Shown here: positions 32,226-40,921 of the stretch, piece by piece | Numbering within the stretch: the first letter of the stretch is position 1 | Layout: each line of letters begins with the position of its first letter | Made by a program: the position numbers and the translations under genes | Assembly (NCBI RefSeq): GCF_019656215.1 | Contig: NZ_BPLK01000002.1 | Span: 206,738 to 270,737, forward strand | From: Apilactobacillus zhangqiuensis | GTDB lineage: Bacteria; Bacillota; Bacilli; Lactobacillales; Lactobacillaceae | Reading direction: 5' to 3' | Length of the DNA: 64,000 nucleotides | The notes under the pieces: generated by a model | The model's database searches: none | What the model saw: only the letters and a program-made list of their open reading frames with translations | Told to the model about the DNA's origin: nothing

Positions 32226-33776
32226 TTATTTGTCTTCGCTTTCAACATCGTGTTTACGTTGGAATTCAGCAATGTTCTTGTATTCAGTTTGAAGTTGACG
32301 ACTTAAACGAATGTAGATAGGTGCTAATTCACGGTAAACCTTGTAGTTGTCAGGATTTGGCTTGTGGGCGTTAGTTACTCCAACAAAGTCCTTAACCTTT
32401 TCAAGGTCATCGATGATACCTAATGAGTACATACCTAATGTGGCAGCACCTAAAGCAGTACCTTCAAAACTTTCTGGAATGTTAACATCTTGTTCGAAGA
32501 TGTCAGCTAACATTTGACGCCATAGTTCTGAACGAGCAAAACCACCAGTAGCTTGGATACTTGTTGGCTTACCAATAACTTCTTCTAGGGCAAGACTAAC
32601 AGTGTATAGGTTAAATACGATTCCTTCTAGAGCGGCTCTAATCATATGAGCACGAGTGTGGATACGAGTTAGACCGAAGAATGAACCACGAGCGTTAGCA
32701 TCCCAGATAGGAGCACGTTCACCACCTAAGAATGGGTGGAATAGTAATCCATCAGAACCTGCTGGAATATTTGCGGCGATTTCAGTTAATAGGTCGTATG
32801 AATCCATGTGCATTTGTTCGGCAGTAACCTTTTCAGGTGCACATAGTTGATCTCTTACCCAACGGAAGACGATACCACCGTTGTTAACAGGTCCCCCGAC
32901 AACCCATTTGTCTTTTGATAAGTAGTAACAGAAAACACGACCCTTAGGATCAATAACAGGTTTGTCGGTAACGACACGAACGGCACCAGAAGTACCAATT
33001 GTAACGGCTAGAACACCTGGCTTAATAGCATTAACACCAAGGTTAGCTAAAGGACCATCTGAAGAACCGATAACGAATGGAGTATCTTCATCGATACCAA
33101 TTACGTTAGCGTAAGCTTTGTTTAGTCCCTTGAATTGGTATGTAGTGTCAACTAGTTCAGGAAGTTGGTCACGTGATACACCTGTTAATTCAAGTGCTTC
33201 GTCGTCCCAATCCATCTTGAAGATGTTGAACATACCAGTAGCATTGGCAATTGAGTAATCTTCTTTTAATTCACCAAATAGTTTGTATAGGATGTATTCC
33301 TTGATACCTACGAAGTAGGCAGCCTTGTCGTATACATCTTTTCTTTCATTCTTCAACCACATTAACTTGGTTAGAGGAGTCATAGGGTGAACTGGAGTAC
33401 CAGTCTTTTCGTATAATTCCTTAGCCTTACCGCTTTCCTTTAGTTGGTCAGCGTAGTTAACGGCACGGTTATCAGCCCATGTAATAGCACGAGTTAATGG
33501 TTTGTGGTTTTCATCAAGTAAAATCAAACTGTGCATAGCACATGAGAATGAGATACCCTTCAATGTACCATGCTTAAGGTCAGCCTTACGTAAAACTTCA
33601 GTTAGACCTGCAAGCATGGCAGAGAAGATTTCTTCTGGATCTTCTTCGGCCATATCTGGAGTATCTTGGTATAAAGGATAACCATCGTTTGAGTATCCCT
33701 TAACTTCTCCATCGGTATCGTACAAAACAGTTTTTACACTGGTTGTTCCAATATCAACACCAATGATGTAGTTCAT
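32226..33776 (-). CDS. gntK: Gluconokinase, FGGY family
   Basis: Phosphorylates gluconate to 6-phosphogluconate, which enters the phosphoketolase/pentose phosphate route. The 516-residue product has IIGVDIGTTSVKTVLYD at the N-terminus, substrate loop SCAMHSLILL and AITWADNRA, the ATP-binding ATGGFARSELWRQMLADIF, and a G-x-A-x2-A region. It resembles Gram-positive gluconate kinases more than xylulokinases, though FGGY substrates are hard to separate. The permease gntP lies 10.6 kb away. Its promoter carries a cre-like site. Confidence 0.88.
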   Translation of the reverse strand: MNYIIGVDIGTTSVKTVLYDTDGEVKGYSNDGYPLYQDTPDMAEEDPEEIFSAMLAGLTEVLRKADLKHGTLKGISFSCAMHSLILLDENHKPLTRAITWADNRAVNYADQLKESGKAKELYEKTGTPVHPMTPLTKLMWLKNERKDVYDKAAYFVGIKEYILYKLFGELKEDYSIANATGMFNIFKMDWDDEALELTGVSRDQLPELVDTTYQFKGLNKAYANVIGIDEDTPFVIGSSDGPLANLGVNAIKPGVLAVTIGTSGAVRVVTDKPVIDPKGRVFCYYLSKDKWVVGGPVNNGGIVFRWVRDQLCAPEKVTAEQMHMDSYDLLTEIAANIPAGSDGLLFHPFLGGERAPIWDANARGSFFGLTRIHTRAHMIRAALEGIVFNLYTVSLALEEVIGKPTSIQATGGFARSELWRQMLADIFEQDVNIPESFEGTALGAATLGMYSLGIIDDLEKVKDFVGVTNAHKPNPDNYKVYRELAPIYIRLSRQLQTEYKNIAEFQRKHDVESEDK

Positions 33777-33836
33777 AACATAACTTCCTTTCGATCTAAA
33801 AAGAGAGACTTAATTTATTTTTTAATAATGTTAACT

Positions 33837-33865
33837 ATTATAATAAAATCCGCATAAAAAGTCAT
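33837..33865 (-). promoter_or_regulatory. gntK promoter
   Basis: On the minus strand ATGACT (33860-33865), 17 bp, TATAAT (33837-33842). Transcription starts about 55 bp before the ATG. Confidence 0.65.
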
Positions 33866-33878
33866 CACTAATTTATTT

Positions 33879-33892
33879 AGTTACCGCTTTCA
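33879..33892 (-). promoter_or_regulatory. cre-like site upstream of gntK
   Basis: TGAAAGCGGTAACT on the minus strand matches the CcpA consensus TGWAANCGNTNWCA at all but the last base. It lies just upstream of the -35, at roughly -45 to -60. Confidence 0.65.
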
Positions 33893-33996
33893 TTATATTG
33901 AAAACAAAAGGCCGATTCAAGTGTTTTAACGTGTTTTATAGTAATTTGCGGTCATTATGATTATAATAAGGTTAATTGTATAAAAGAGGTGAGTGA

Positions 33997-34746
33997 ATGG
34001 ATACCAGAATGTCTTTGTATCATCAGAAACCAAAGTCTACTAAAAACTACGGGCAGTTTTTTAAAAAATATGCATGGTTAATTGCAATTTTAATTGTTTT
34101 ACTAGGTTCAATCTTTGGATATGTTGCATACCAAAGTTATGAAAATAATATGATTAATAAGTATCAAGTTAAGGGAATCATGATTAGTCAATCAAATGGC
34201 TATATTGATTTTGTTACCTTAGCCAATACCGGCCAAAAGTTTGTCTATATTCGAGCTAGTCAGGGTGCTACATATACGGATGATGATTTTAGTGATAACT
34301 TCCAACGCAGCCAAGGATCTGGTTTACAGGTTGGTTCTTACCATGTTTTCAGTACGCAAACTGCAGTTAAGGATCAATTGAAGAACTTTACTAGAGAAGT
34401 TGGCGATGACTATGGAACACTACCACCATTGGTAGAGGTGACTTCGCCTTTATCTGATGATCAGGTCAACAGACTTTCCGAATTCATTTACATGGTCCAC
34501 AAGTATTACGATACCAGCGTTGTTGTTAGAAGTAGCACGAGTGTGTTTAACCGTTTAGACAAAAAGATTAAACACGACGTGCAATTCTTTAGTGGCAATG
34601 TGGACAATAAACGCGCTAATTTTATTGAAGTCAGGAATGATCGCAAGATTAGTATTGATGGGTCAAATGTTTATGTTAACCAGATTGCCTTTAACGGTAA
34701 TAAAAAAGGTTGGCAAGAATATTTATTGAAGAATCAAGACCGTTAA
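33997..34746 (+). CDS. GH25-like membrane-anchored protein, catalytic residues degenerate
   Basis: A 249-residue protein with a cytosolic stub, one hydrophobic anchor (about residues 29-46) and an extracellular GH25 (muramidase)-like domain. Recognisable blocks are VKGIMISQSNGYIDF (about 57-71), KFVYIRASQGATYTDDDF and GLQVGSYHVFS. In active GH25 enzymes the first block reads GIDVS-x-x-Q-G with a catalytic Asp; here the Asp is replaced by Met, and the usual DxE block appears as VEVTS. It may bind rather than cut peptidoglycan. AGAGGTGAG precedes the ATG. Confidence 0.75.
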   Translation: MDTRMSLYHQKPKSTKNYGQFFKKYAWLIAILIVLLGSIFGYVAYQSYENNMINKYQVKGIMISQSNGYIDFVTLANTGQKFVYIRASQGATYTDDDFSDNFQRSQGSGLQVGSYHVFSTQTAVKDQLKNFTREVGDDYGTLPPLVEVTSPLSDDQVNRLSEFIYMVHKYYDTSVVVRSSTSVFNRLDKKIKHDVQFFSGNVDNKRANFIEVRNDRKISIDGSNVYVNQIAFNGNKKGWQEYLLKNQDR

Positions 34747-34821
34747 TATATATCGATATTAATGAAGATATTTGCTAAAATAGAAGATATATTAATTCGA
34801 ATTTAAGTAGGGGAACCCAGA

Positions 34822-36141
34822 ATGTTAGAACAATTTCAAATGTATTTTAACAAGCTTGGATATGACAAACAGACGCTGATTCAAGAGCGTGTTTATCCAA
34901 TCATCAAGAACCATGATAGTGTCTTAGGACTATCACCAACTGGATCAGGAAAGACAGTCGCATTTTTAATTCCAAGTATCGAAATTCTAGAACCTGAAGG
35001 TGGTTCACAACTATTAATCATCGAACCATCTCAAGAACTAGCAATTCAAACCGCAAAGGTAGCTAGAAACTGGGCTAATTTGCGTGGGATGAAAGTGTTG
35101 GCGTTAACCGGTGGTGCTAACATCAAACGTCAAATGGAACGTTTGAAGAAGCATCCTGAAATAATTGTCGGTACAGCAGGTAGAATCAAGAACTTAATTG
35201 ACGATAAAAAATTAAAAACTCATCTTTTTTCTACTATTATAATTGATGAAGCTGACGACCTATTACAAGGTGAAACTTTGACCACGGTTAGAGACATTGT
35301 TTCTTCCATGATGTCGGATGTTCAATTGGAATTCTTCTCAGCGACAGCGACACCAATTCTAGACCAACTATCAGGTTGGTTTGGTAATCGTGAAATCGTA
35401 AAGGTTGATGTTAGAGCTGAAGATAAGACCCAAGGTCACGTTGAACATGGGATGATGAATGTTTTACGTAAGAATCGAAACAAGATGCTAGCACGTTTAC
35501 AACACGTGGCAGGTTTTAAGGCATTGGTATTCTTCAATCAGACCGTTGATTTGAACAAGACCTACAGTTTCTTTGTCCACAATCATTATCAAGGAGTTGC
35601 TAAGCTAACTTCTGATCAAAATCAAACTAAGCGTCAAAAGGCGATGGATGATTTCAGACTTGGACGTATCAAATTGTTATTGACCACCGATGTGGCTGCG
35701 CGTGGTTTGGATATTGCTAAACTACCAGCGGTCGTTAACTACGATTTACCTGATGAAGCCATCGACTATGTACACCGTGTTGGTAGAACCGGTCGAATGG
35801 GTGAAGACGGAATGGTAATTAACTTCGGTGATGACCACGATTTGAGGGACTTAAAGAACCTATTATCTGATTATGATTTTGACTTCCAACCAAGTTACTT
35901 CTATAAGAATAAGATTGTAAAATCCGTTCCAAAGACTGCTGAAAAGGTTGTCGAAATTGTTGAAAAACCAACTAAAAAGGATAAATCATCTAAGGATGAA
36001 TCAAGTAAACCTCGTGTTAAGAAGGTTAAAAAACAAGTGGTTTCTAATCCAGCACCTAAAAAACGCGTCAAGAAAAACAAGCATACCAAGAACAAGGGAA
36101 TGCGTAACAAATGGCGAAAAAACAGCAATAAGCAGGGTTAA
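34822..36141 (+). CDS. DEAD-box RNA helicase
   Basis: ATP-dependent RNA helicase, 439 residues. Motifs: Q-type region LGYDKQTLIQERVYP, Walker A SPTGSGKTVAF (about 38-48), IIEPSQELA (Ia), TGGAN, VGTAGRI, IIDEADDLL (II, about 140-148), FSATAT (III), and in domain 2 KLLLTTDVAARGLDIAKLPAVVNYDLP and HRVGRTGRMG (VI). The C-terminal 60 residues are Lys-rich, as in CshA/CshB-type enzymes that act in RNA decay or ribosome assembly. Which paralogue it is cannot be fixed. Confidence 0.92.
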   Translation: MLEQFQMYFNKLGYDKQTLIQERVYPIIKNHDSVLGLSPTGSGKTVAFLIPSIEILEPEGGSQLLIIEPSQELAIQTAKVARNWANLRGMKVLALTGGANIKRQMERLKKHPEIIVGTAGRIKNLIDDKKLKTHLFSTIIIDEADDLLQGETLTTVRDIVSSMMSDVQLEFFSATATPILDQLSGWFGNREIVKVDVRAEDKTQGHVEHGMMNVLRKNRNKMLARLQHVAGFKALVFFNQTVDLNKTYSFFVHNHYQGVAKLTSDQNQTKRQKAMDDFRLGRIKLLLTTDVAARGLDIAKLPAVVNYDLPDEAIDYVHRVGRTGRMGEDGMVINFGDDHDLRDLKNLLSDYDFDFQPSYFYKNKIVKSVPKTAEKVVEIVEKPTKKDKSSKDESSKPRVKKVKKQVVSNPAPKKRVKKNKHTKNKGMRNKWRKNSNKQG

Positions 36142-36192
36142 GGAACTTTACATTATTTTATTAAAATGCGACAATATTAATTGTCGTTTTAT

Positions 36193-36265
36193 GGCTCCAT
36201 AGCACAACTGGATAGGGCGACCGCCTCCTAAGCGGCTGATCTCGGTTCGATTCCGAGTGGAGTCA
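36193..36265 (+). tRNA. tRNA-Arg (anticodon CCT)
   Basis: A 73-base tRNA: acceptor GGCTCCA/TGGAGTC, D-arm GCAC..GGGC with one mismatch, anticodon stem with loop CTCCTAA (anticodon CCT, reading AGG), and T-arm CTCGG-TTCGATT-CCGAG. The 3' CCA is not encoded. The top pair of the anticodon stem is A-C. A terminator follows directly. Confidence 0.93.
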
Positions 36266-36266
36266 T

Positions 36267-36304
36267 AAAAAAGAACTCACATTTTTCAGGTGAGTTCTTT
36301 TTTA
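36267..36304 (+). terminator. Terminator behind tRNA-Arg
   Basis: AAAAAGAACTCAC, loop, GTGAGTTCTTTTTT. Confidence 0.9.
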
Positions 36305-36306
36305 TA

Positions 36307-36360
36307 TTTACATAACTTTTACATTAAAATGACTTTAAATTTACAACCCGCCGATATACT
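36307..36360 (+). promoter_or_regulatory. Pho boxes and promoter of pstS1
   Basis: TTTACA repeats at 36307, 36318 and 36340, with a degenerate copy (ATGACT) at 36329, give four sites in exact 11-bp phase. TATACT (36355-36360) is the -10; no normal -35 is present. This is the layout of PhoP-activated promoters (TTxACA repeats at about -20 to -60). Confidence 0.8.
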
Positions 36361-36398
36361 AAGCTTGTAACATAAAATATTGGTTAGGAGATATTGAT

Positions 36399-37271
36399 AT
36401 GATTAAAATGAATAAGGTTCTATCAATTGCTTCAGTTGTTTTAGTTTCAGGTTCACTATTAGCTGCCTGTGGTAGCACAAGCGGTTTACAAGCTAGTGGG
36501 GATGTATCAGTAGTCGGTTCAACTGCTTTACAACCATTAGTTGAACAAGCTGCAAAGGATTACCAAAAGGATAATTCAGGTGTTAACATTTCTGTTCAAG
36601 GTGGCGGATCTGGAACAGGATTAAGCCAAGTTCAATCCAAGAGTGTTTCAATTGGTAACTCAGATGTGTTTGCCGAAAACCAAAGCGGAATTGATGCTAA
36701 TAAGCTAACAGATAACAAGGTTGCCGTAGTTGGGATGGCACCAGTTGTTAACAAGGGTGTTGGCGTTAAGAACATTTCACTAGAAAACCTAAAGAAGATT
36801 TTCGAAGGTAAGATTACTAACTGGAAAGAACTTGGTGGTAAGAACCAAAAGATTGATGTTATTAATCGTGTAAAGGGAAGTGGAACTAGAGCGACCTTCG
36901 AAAGCAACGTATTGAAGGGTGCTTCAGCTATTCAAACTCAAGAGCAAGATTCTAATGGTGCAGTAAAGAAGATTGTTTCATCAACACCCGGAGCAATTAG
37001 TTACCTAGCATTCTCATTCATTGACAGTAGTCTTCAACCACTATCAATCGATAATGTTGCCCCAACAGACAAGAATGTTGAAACTAACGCTTGGAAGATT
37101 TGGTCATATGAACACATGTACACACCAAAGAAAGCCGACAAGAACGCTACTAAGTTCATCAAGTACATTGAATCTGGTAAAGTTCAAAAGACTTTAGTTA
37201 ACAAGCTAGGTTACATCAGCATTTCAGACATGAAAGTAACCAAGGACAGTAACAATAAAATCGTAAAATAA
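36399..37271 (+). CDS. pstS: Phosphate ABC transporter substrate-binding lipoprotein, copy 1
   Basis: Extracellular phosphate receptor of the high-affinity Pst system, anchored by lipid: signal peptide MNKVLSIASVVLVSGSLLAACGS with lipobox LAAC. 290 residues. Phosphate-loop motifs VVGSTALQPL (about 39-48), GGGSGTGL (about 68-75), GNSDVF and RVKGSGTR are present. AGGAG 8 bases before ATG. A terminator and a second Pho promoter separate it from copy 2. Confidence 0.95.
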   Translation: MIKMNKVLSIASVVLVSGSLLAACGSTSGLQASGDVSVVGSTALQPLVEQAAKDYQKDNSGVNISVQGGGSGTGLSQVQSKSVSIGNSDVFAENQSGIDANKLTDNKVAVVGMAPVVNKGVGVKNISLENLKKIFEGKITNWKELGGKNQKIDVINRVKGSGTRATFESNVLKGASAIQTQEQDSNGAVKKIVSSTPGAISYLAFSFIDSSLQPLSIDNVAPTDKNVETNAWKIWSYEHMYTPKKADKNATKFIKYIESGKVQKTLVNKLGYISISDMKVTKDSNNKIVK

Positions 37272-37278
37272 ACCAATT

Positions 37279-37316
37279 AAAAGAGATCAACTTAAGTAAG
37301 CTGGTCTCTTTTTTTG
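37279..37316 (+). terminator. Terminator between the two pstS genes
   Basis: AAGAGATCA-ACTT-AAGT-AAGC-TGGTCTCTT plus seven T. It would end, or attenuate, transcripts from the pstS1 promoter. Confidence 0.85.
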
Positions 37317-37331
37317 CACAAAATTCTAAAA

Positions 37332-37385
37332 TTTACATAAAATTTACAAAAAATCTAAATTAGATTTACATTAAATCGTTATACT
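37332..37385 (+). promoter_or_regulatory. Pho boxes and promoter of pstS2-pstCAB-phoU
   Basis: TTTACA at 37332, 37343 and 37365 with a degenerate copy (TCTAAA) at 37354, again in 11-bp phase, and TATACT at 37380-37385. Spacing from the last box to the -10 is the same as at pstS1. Confidence 0.8.
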
Positions 37386-37418
37386 TAGTTTTGTAAATTG
37401 AAAAAGGATGATTGTATT

Positions 37419-38285
37419 ATGATAAAAATTAAGAAATTAGCGATTATGACATCGGCAGTCTTATTCGCTGGGACAGTATTAACAGCGTGCGGAGTTAGCT
37501 CTGCGTCAAACGATAAAATTACAGCGGTTGGATCAACTGCTTTACAACCGTTAGTAGAAGAAGCAGCAAACGATTACCAAAAGGACCACAAAAACCTATC
37601 AATTACGGTCCAAGGTGGGGGTTCTGGTACTGGTTTGAGTCAATTACAAGCCAAAGCCGTTACAATCGGTAACTCAGACGTGTTTGCTGAAAACCAAAAG
37701 GGAATCAAAGCCAAAGGCATCGTCGATCATCAAGTCGCGGTAGTCGGAATCACACCTGTAGTTAATAAGGGTGTCGGAATTAAAAACATCAGCATGAAGA
37801 ATTTACAAAAGATTTTCGAAGGAAAGATTACCAACTGGAAACAAGTAGGTGGTAAAAATATTCCAATCGAAGTCATCAACCGTGTAAAAGGTAGTGGTAC
37901 CAGGAATACATTTGAAGCAAATGTAATGGATGGCCACAGTACCGTTAAAGCACAGGAACAAGATTCAAACGGAACTGTTAGAAGAATTATTGCTACCACA
38001 CCTGGAGCAATCAGTTATCTGTCATTCTCGTTTGTCGACAAGACCATTCAATCACTATCAATTGATAACGTAAAACCAATCGATAAGAACGTTGAAACCA
38101 ACGCTTGGAAAATCTGGTCTTATGAACACATGTACACAGCTAAGAAGATTAGTGATAACACCAAGAAGTTCTTGGCATACATGAATTCAGAAAAGGTACA
38201 AAAAGGTTTAGTAAAGAAATTAGGTTACATTAGTATCAGTGATATGAAAGTGAAAAGGGATGCTAACAACAAAGTAATTAACTAA
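37419..38285 (+). CDS. pstS: Phosphate ABC transporter substrate-binding lipoprotein, copy 2
   Basis: Paralogue of the preceding gene, 288 residues. ATG 37419 (MIKIKKLAIMTSAVLFAGTVLTACGVS) gives a clean signal peptide with lipobox LTAC; TTG 37398 would add residues before it and overlaps the ribosome binding site region. The same AVGSTALQPL, GGGSGTGL, GNSDVF and RVKGSGTR motifs are kept, and the two proteins are closely similar over their whole length, so it is a tandem duplication. Both copies look functional. Confidence 0.95.
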   Translation: MIKIKKLAIMTSAVLFAGTVLTACGVSSASNDKITAVGSTALQPLVEEAANDYQKDHKNLSITVQGGGSGTGLSQLQAKAVTIGNSDVFAENQKGIKAKGIVDHQVAVVGITPVVNKGVGIKNISMKNLQKIFEGKITNWKQVGGKNIPIEVINRVKGSGTRNTFEANVMDGHSTVKAQEQDSNGTVRRIIATTPGAISYLSFSFVDKTIQSLSIDNVKPIDKNVETNAWKIWSYEHMYTAKKISDNTKKFLAYMNSEKVQKGLVKKLGYISISDMKVKRDANNKVIN

Positions 38286-38300
38286 TTGGGGGGAAGACTC

Positions 38301-39215
38301 ATGGAAATTAATAAGAAAATATTAATGCCATCCAAGGAAACGCGCCAAGAAAGATTTGGTCGTACTTTAAGTTTTATCAGCATTTCAGCAATTGTCGTCT
38401 TGGTGGCGTTGATTTTATACTTCATTATCTCAAAAGGGATTTCTACATTTACTGAAAACCACGTTAACTTGTGGGACTTTATCAGTAAAACAGATTGGTC
38501 ACCTTCAACCATCGGTAAAGATGGTAAACCAGAAGTAGGGGCGCTACCTATGATCGTGACATCATTTAGTGTTACTTTCCTATCCGCACTACTTGCCACA
38601 CCATTTGCAATTGCCGCTGGTATTTACATGACAGTAATCGGGCCTAAGAAGAGTCGTGGCTTTCTACAAACTGTTATCGAATTACTAGTTGGGATTCCTT
38701 CAGTTGTTTACGGTTTTATCGGATTAACCATTATTGTTCCAATCGTTAGAACTTTATTTGGAGGAACCGGATTTGGAATTCTATCAGCAACATTAGTATT
38801 GTTCGTCATGGTGCTACCAACCATCACGTCACTAACTGTTGATAGTCTAAACGCAGTGCCAAAGCATTTATCTGAAGCATCACTTGCACTAGGTGCCACA
38901 CGTTGGCAAACAATCTACAAAGTTATTCTAAGATCAGCAACTCCAGGGATCTTAACAGCCATCATCTTCGGAATGGCCAGAGCATTCGGTGAAGCCTTAG
39001 CCGTACAAATGGTAATCGGTAACGCTATCTTAATGCCTAAGAACTTGATTACACCGTCATCAACATTAACCAGTCAATTAACTACCGGAATTGGTAACAC
39101 TGTAATGGGAACTCTAGGCAACAATGCACTATGGTCATTAGCCTTGGTTCTACTTCTAATGTCACTATTCTTTAACATCTTGGTTAAGTTAATTGGAAAG
39201 AGAGGTAAGTTCTAA
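38301..39215 (+). CDS. pstC: Phosphate ABC transporter permease PstC
   Basis: Membrane subunit of the Pst importer, 304 residues. ATG 38301 (MEINKKILMPSKETRQERFGR) behind GGGGGGAAG; the TTG at 38286 overlaps the ribosome binding site. About six helices with the ABC permease EAA-type loop EASLALGATRWQTIYKVILRSATPGILTA (about residues 197-225). Followed by pstA after 2 bp. Confidence 0.96.
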   Translation: MEINKKILMPSKETRQERFGRTLSFISISAIVVLVALILYFIISKGISTFTENHVNLWDFISKTDWSPSTIGKDGKPEVGALPMIVTSFSVTFLSALLATPFAIAAGIYMTVIGPKKSRGFLQTVIELLVGIPSVVYGFIGLTIIVPIVRTLFGGTGFGILSATLVLFVMVLPTITSLTVDSLNAVPKHLSEASLALGATRWQTIYKVILRSATPGILTAIIFGMARAFGEALAVQMVIGNAILMPKNLITPSSTLTSQLTTGIGNTVMGTLGNNALWSLALVLLLMSLFFNILVKLIGKRGKF

Positions 39216-39217
39216 TT

Positions 39218-40105
39218 ATGAATCCAAAAGTAGTTAATAAAATTGCAACCGGTGTGATTTACGGTTTAGTAATCCTAGTCGTTGCAATCCTAGCAGCCTT
39301 AATCGGTTACATCTTGGTAACCGGTGTGCCTCACATTTCATGGCACTTCTTAACCAGTCCGGCTCAATCATTCTTAGCTGGTGGGGGAATTAGAGATCAA
39401 CTATTTAACTCAATCTACCTATTAGTGCTTACATTAATCATTTCATTTCCAATTGCTTTAGGAGCTGGAATTTACTTAGCTGAATACGCTCCTAGGAACT
39501 GGTTTACTGAAATCATTAAGACAACCATCGAAGTATTAAGTTCACTTCCATCAGTTGTTGTGGGACTATTTTGTTACCTATTATTTGTTGTTCAAATGAG
39601 AATGGGATTCTCAATCCTATCAGGTGCGATTGCACTTACATTCTTCAACTTACCTCTATTAACAAGAAACATTGAAACATCACTAGAATCAGTTTCATCA
39701 CTACAAAGAGAAGCAGGATTATCACTAGGTTTATCACAATGGAAGACAATCACTGGCATCATCCTACCAGCCGCAGTTCCTGGAATCATCACAGGGATTA
39801 TCCTAAGTGCTGGTAGAGTATTCGGTGAAGCTGCCGCATTGATTTACACAGCAGGTCAAAGTGCTCCATTTGTTGATTACACTAACTGGAACATCTTCTC
39901 TGACACTAGTTTCTTGAATCCACTACGTCCGGCAGAAACACTATCCGTTCATATTTGGAAAGTTAACTCTGAAGGAATTACTCCTGATGCTAACGCCATC
40001 TCAAGTGGATCATCAGCCGTATTAATTATCGTAATTCTACTATTTAACATTTTCGCGCATTGGATTGGAAACCGTTTGTACAAGAAAATGACTTCTAGTA
40101 AGTAA
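39218..40105 (+). CDS. pstA: Phosphate ABC transporter permease PstA
   Basis: Second Pst permease, 295 residues, forming the channel with PstC. It has six hydrophobic segments and the EAA loop REAGLSLGLSQWKTITGIILPAAVPGIITG. AGAGGTAAG precedes the ATG. Confidence 0.96.
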   Translation: MNPKVVNKIATGVIYGLVILVVAILAALIGYILVTGVPHISWHFLTSPAQSFLAGGGIRDQLFNSIYLLVLTLIISFPIALGAGIYLAEYAPRNWFTEIIKTTIEVLSSLPSVVVGLFCYLLFVVQMRMGFSILSGAIALTFFNLPLLTRNIETSLESVSSLQREAGLSLGLSQWKTITGIILPAAVPGIITGIILSAGRVFGEAAALIYTAGQSAPFVDYTNWNIFSDTSFLNPLRPAETLSVHIWKVNSEGITPDANAISSGSSAVLIIVILLFNIFAHWIGNRLYKKMTSSK

Positions 40106-40117
40106 GGAAGGTTTAAC

Positions 40118-40912
40118 ATGAAAAACTACAATTTAAATCAACAATATGTACGTGACTTCGCAGTCGAAAACGCAATTGAAGCTCACCATGTAAACGTTTC
40201 TTACGGTGAACACCAATCAATTTTTGACGTATCACTATCATTTCCTCGTTTCAAAGTAACTGCCATGATTGGTGCTTCAGGATCAGGTAAATCAACTTTT
40301 CTACGTTCAATTAATAGAATGAACGATAACGTTGCTACCGTCGACGGGGACATTATGTATCGAGACGTTAACATCAACGACAATAAGATTAACGTTTACG
40401 AATTAAGAAAACACATCGGAATGGTGTTCCAACGTCCCAACCCATTTGCTAAGTCCATTCGTGAAAACATCACGTTTGCACTTAAAAAGCACGGCATTAA
40501 GGACAAAAAGGAACTAGACCAACGTGTTGAAACCAGTCTAAAAGAAGCGGCTTTATGGGATGAAGTAAAGGACAAACTAGACGAAAGTGCTTTATCATTA
40601 TCAGGTGGACAAGCTCAACGTTTATGTATCGCACGTGCGATTGCCATGAAACCAGATGTTTTACTCCTTGATGAACCAGCATCAGCGCTAGATCCAATCT
40701 CAACTTCAAAGATTGAAGACACACTAAATCGTTTGAAAGAGAAATACACAATCATCATTGTTACTCATAACATGCAACAGGCTTCTAGAATGAGTGATTA
40801 CACTGCATTCTTCCACCAAGGCCATTTAATTGAGTTCAACAAGACTTCTCACATCTTTACCAGACCAAAGATGCAAGCAACAGAAGACTACATTTCAGGA
40901 AACTTCGGGTAG
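40118..40912 (+). CDS. pstB: Phosphate ABC transporter ATPase PstB, copy 1
   Basis: Energises phosphate import. 264 residues: Walker A GASGSGKSTFLRSINRMND (about 49-67), Q-loop GMVFQRPNPF, signature LSGGQAQR (a variant of GGQQQR), Walker B VLLLDEPASALDP and switch His VTHNM. It starts with a longer N-terminus than copy 2. The stop codon overlaps the ribosome binding site of pstB2. Confidence 0.95.
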   Translation: MKNYNLNQQYVRDFAVENAIEAHHVNVSYGEHQSIFDVSLSFPRFKVTAMIGASGSGKSTFLRSINRMNDNVATVDGDIMYRDVNINDNKINVYELRKHIGMVFQRPNPFAKSIRENITFALKKHGIKDKKELDQRVETSLKEAALWDEVKDKLDESALSLSGGQAQRLCIARAIAMKPDVLLLDEPASALDPISTSKIEDTLNRLKEKYTIIIVTHNMQQASRMSDYTAFFHQGHLIEFNKTSHIFTRPKMQATEDYISGNFG

Positions 40913-40921
40913 GTGAATTAC

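Noticed and set aside
36307..36345. TTTACA repeats considered as a short tandem repeat or CRISPR remnant.
   Set aside because: The unit is 6 bp in 11-bp phase next to a -10 and recurs only at pstS2, which fits Pho boxes; there are no CRISPR repeats or cas genes in the window.
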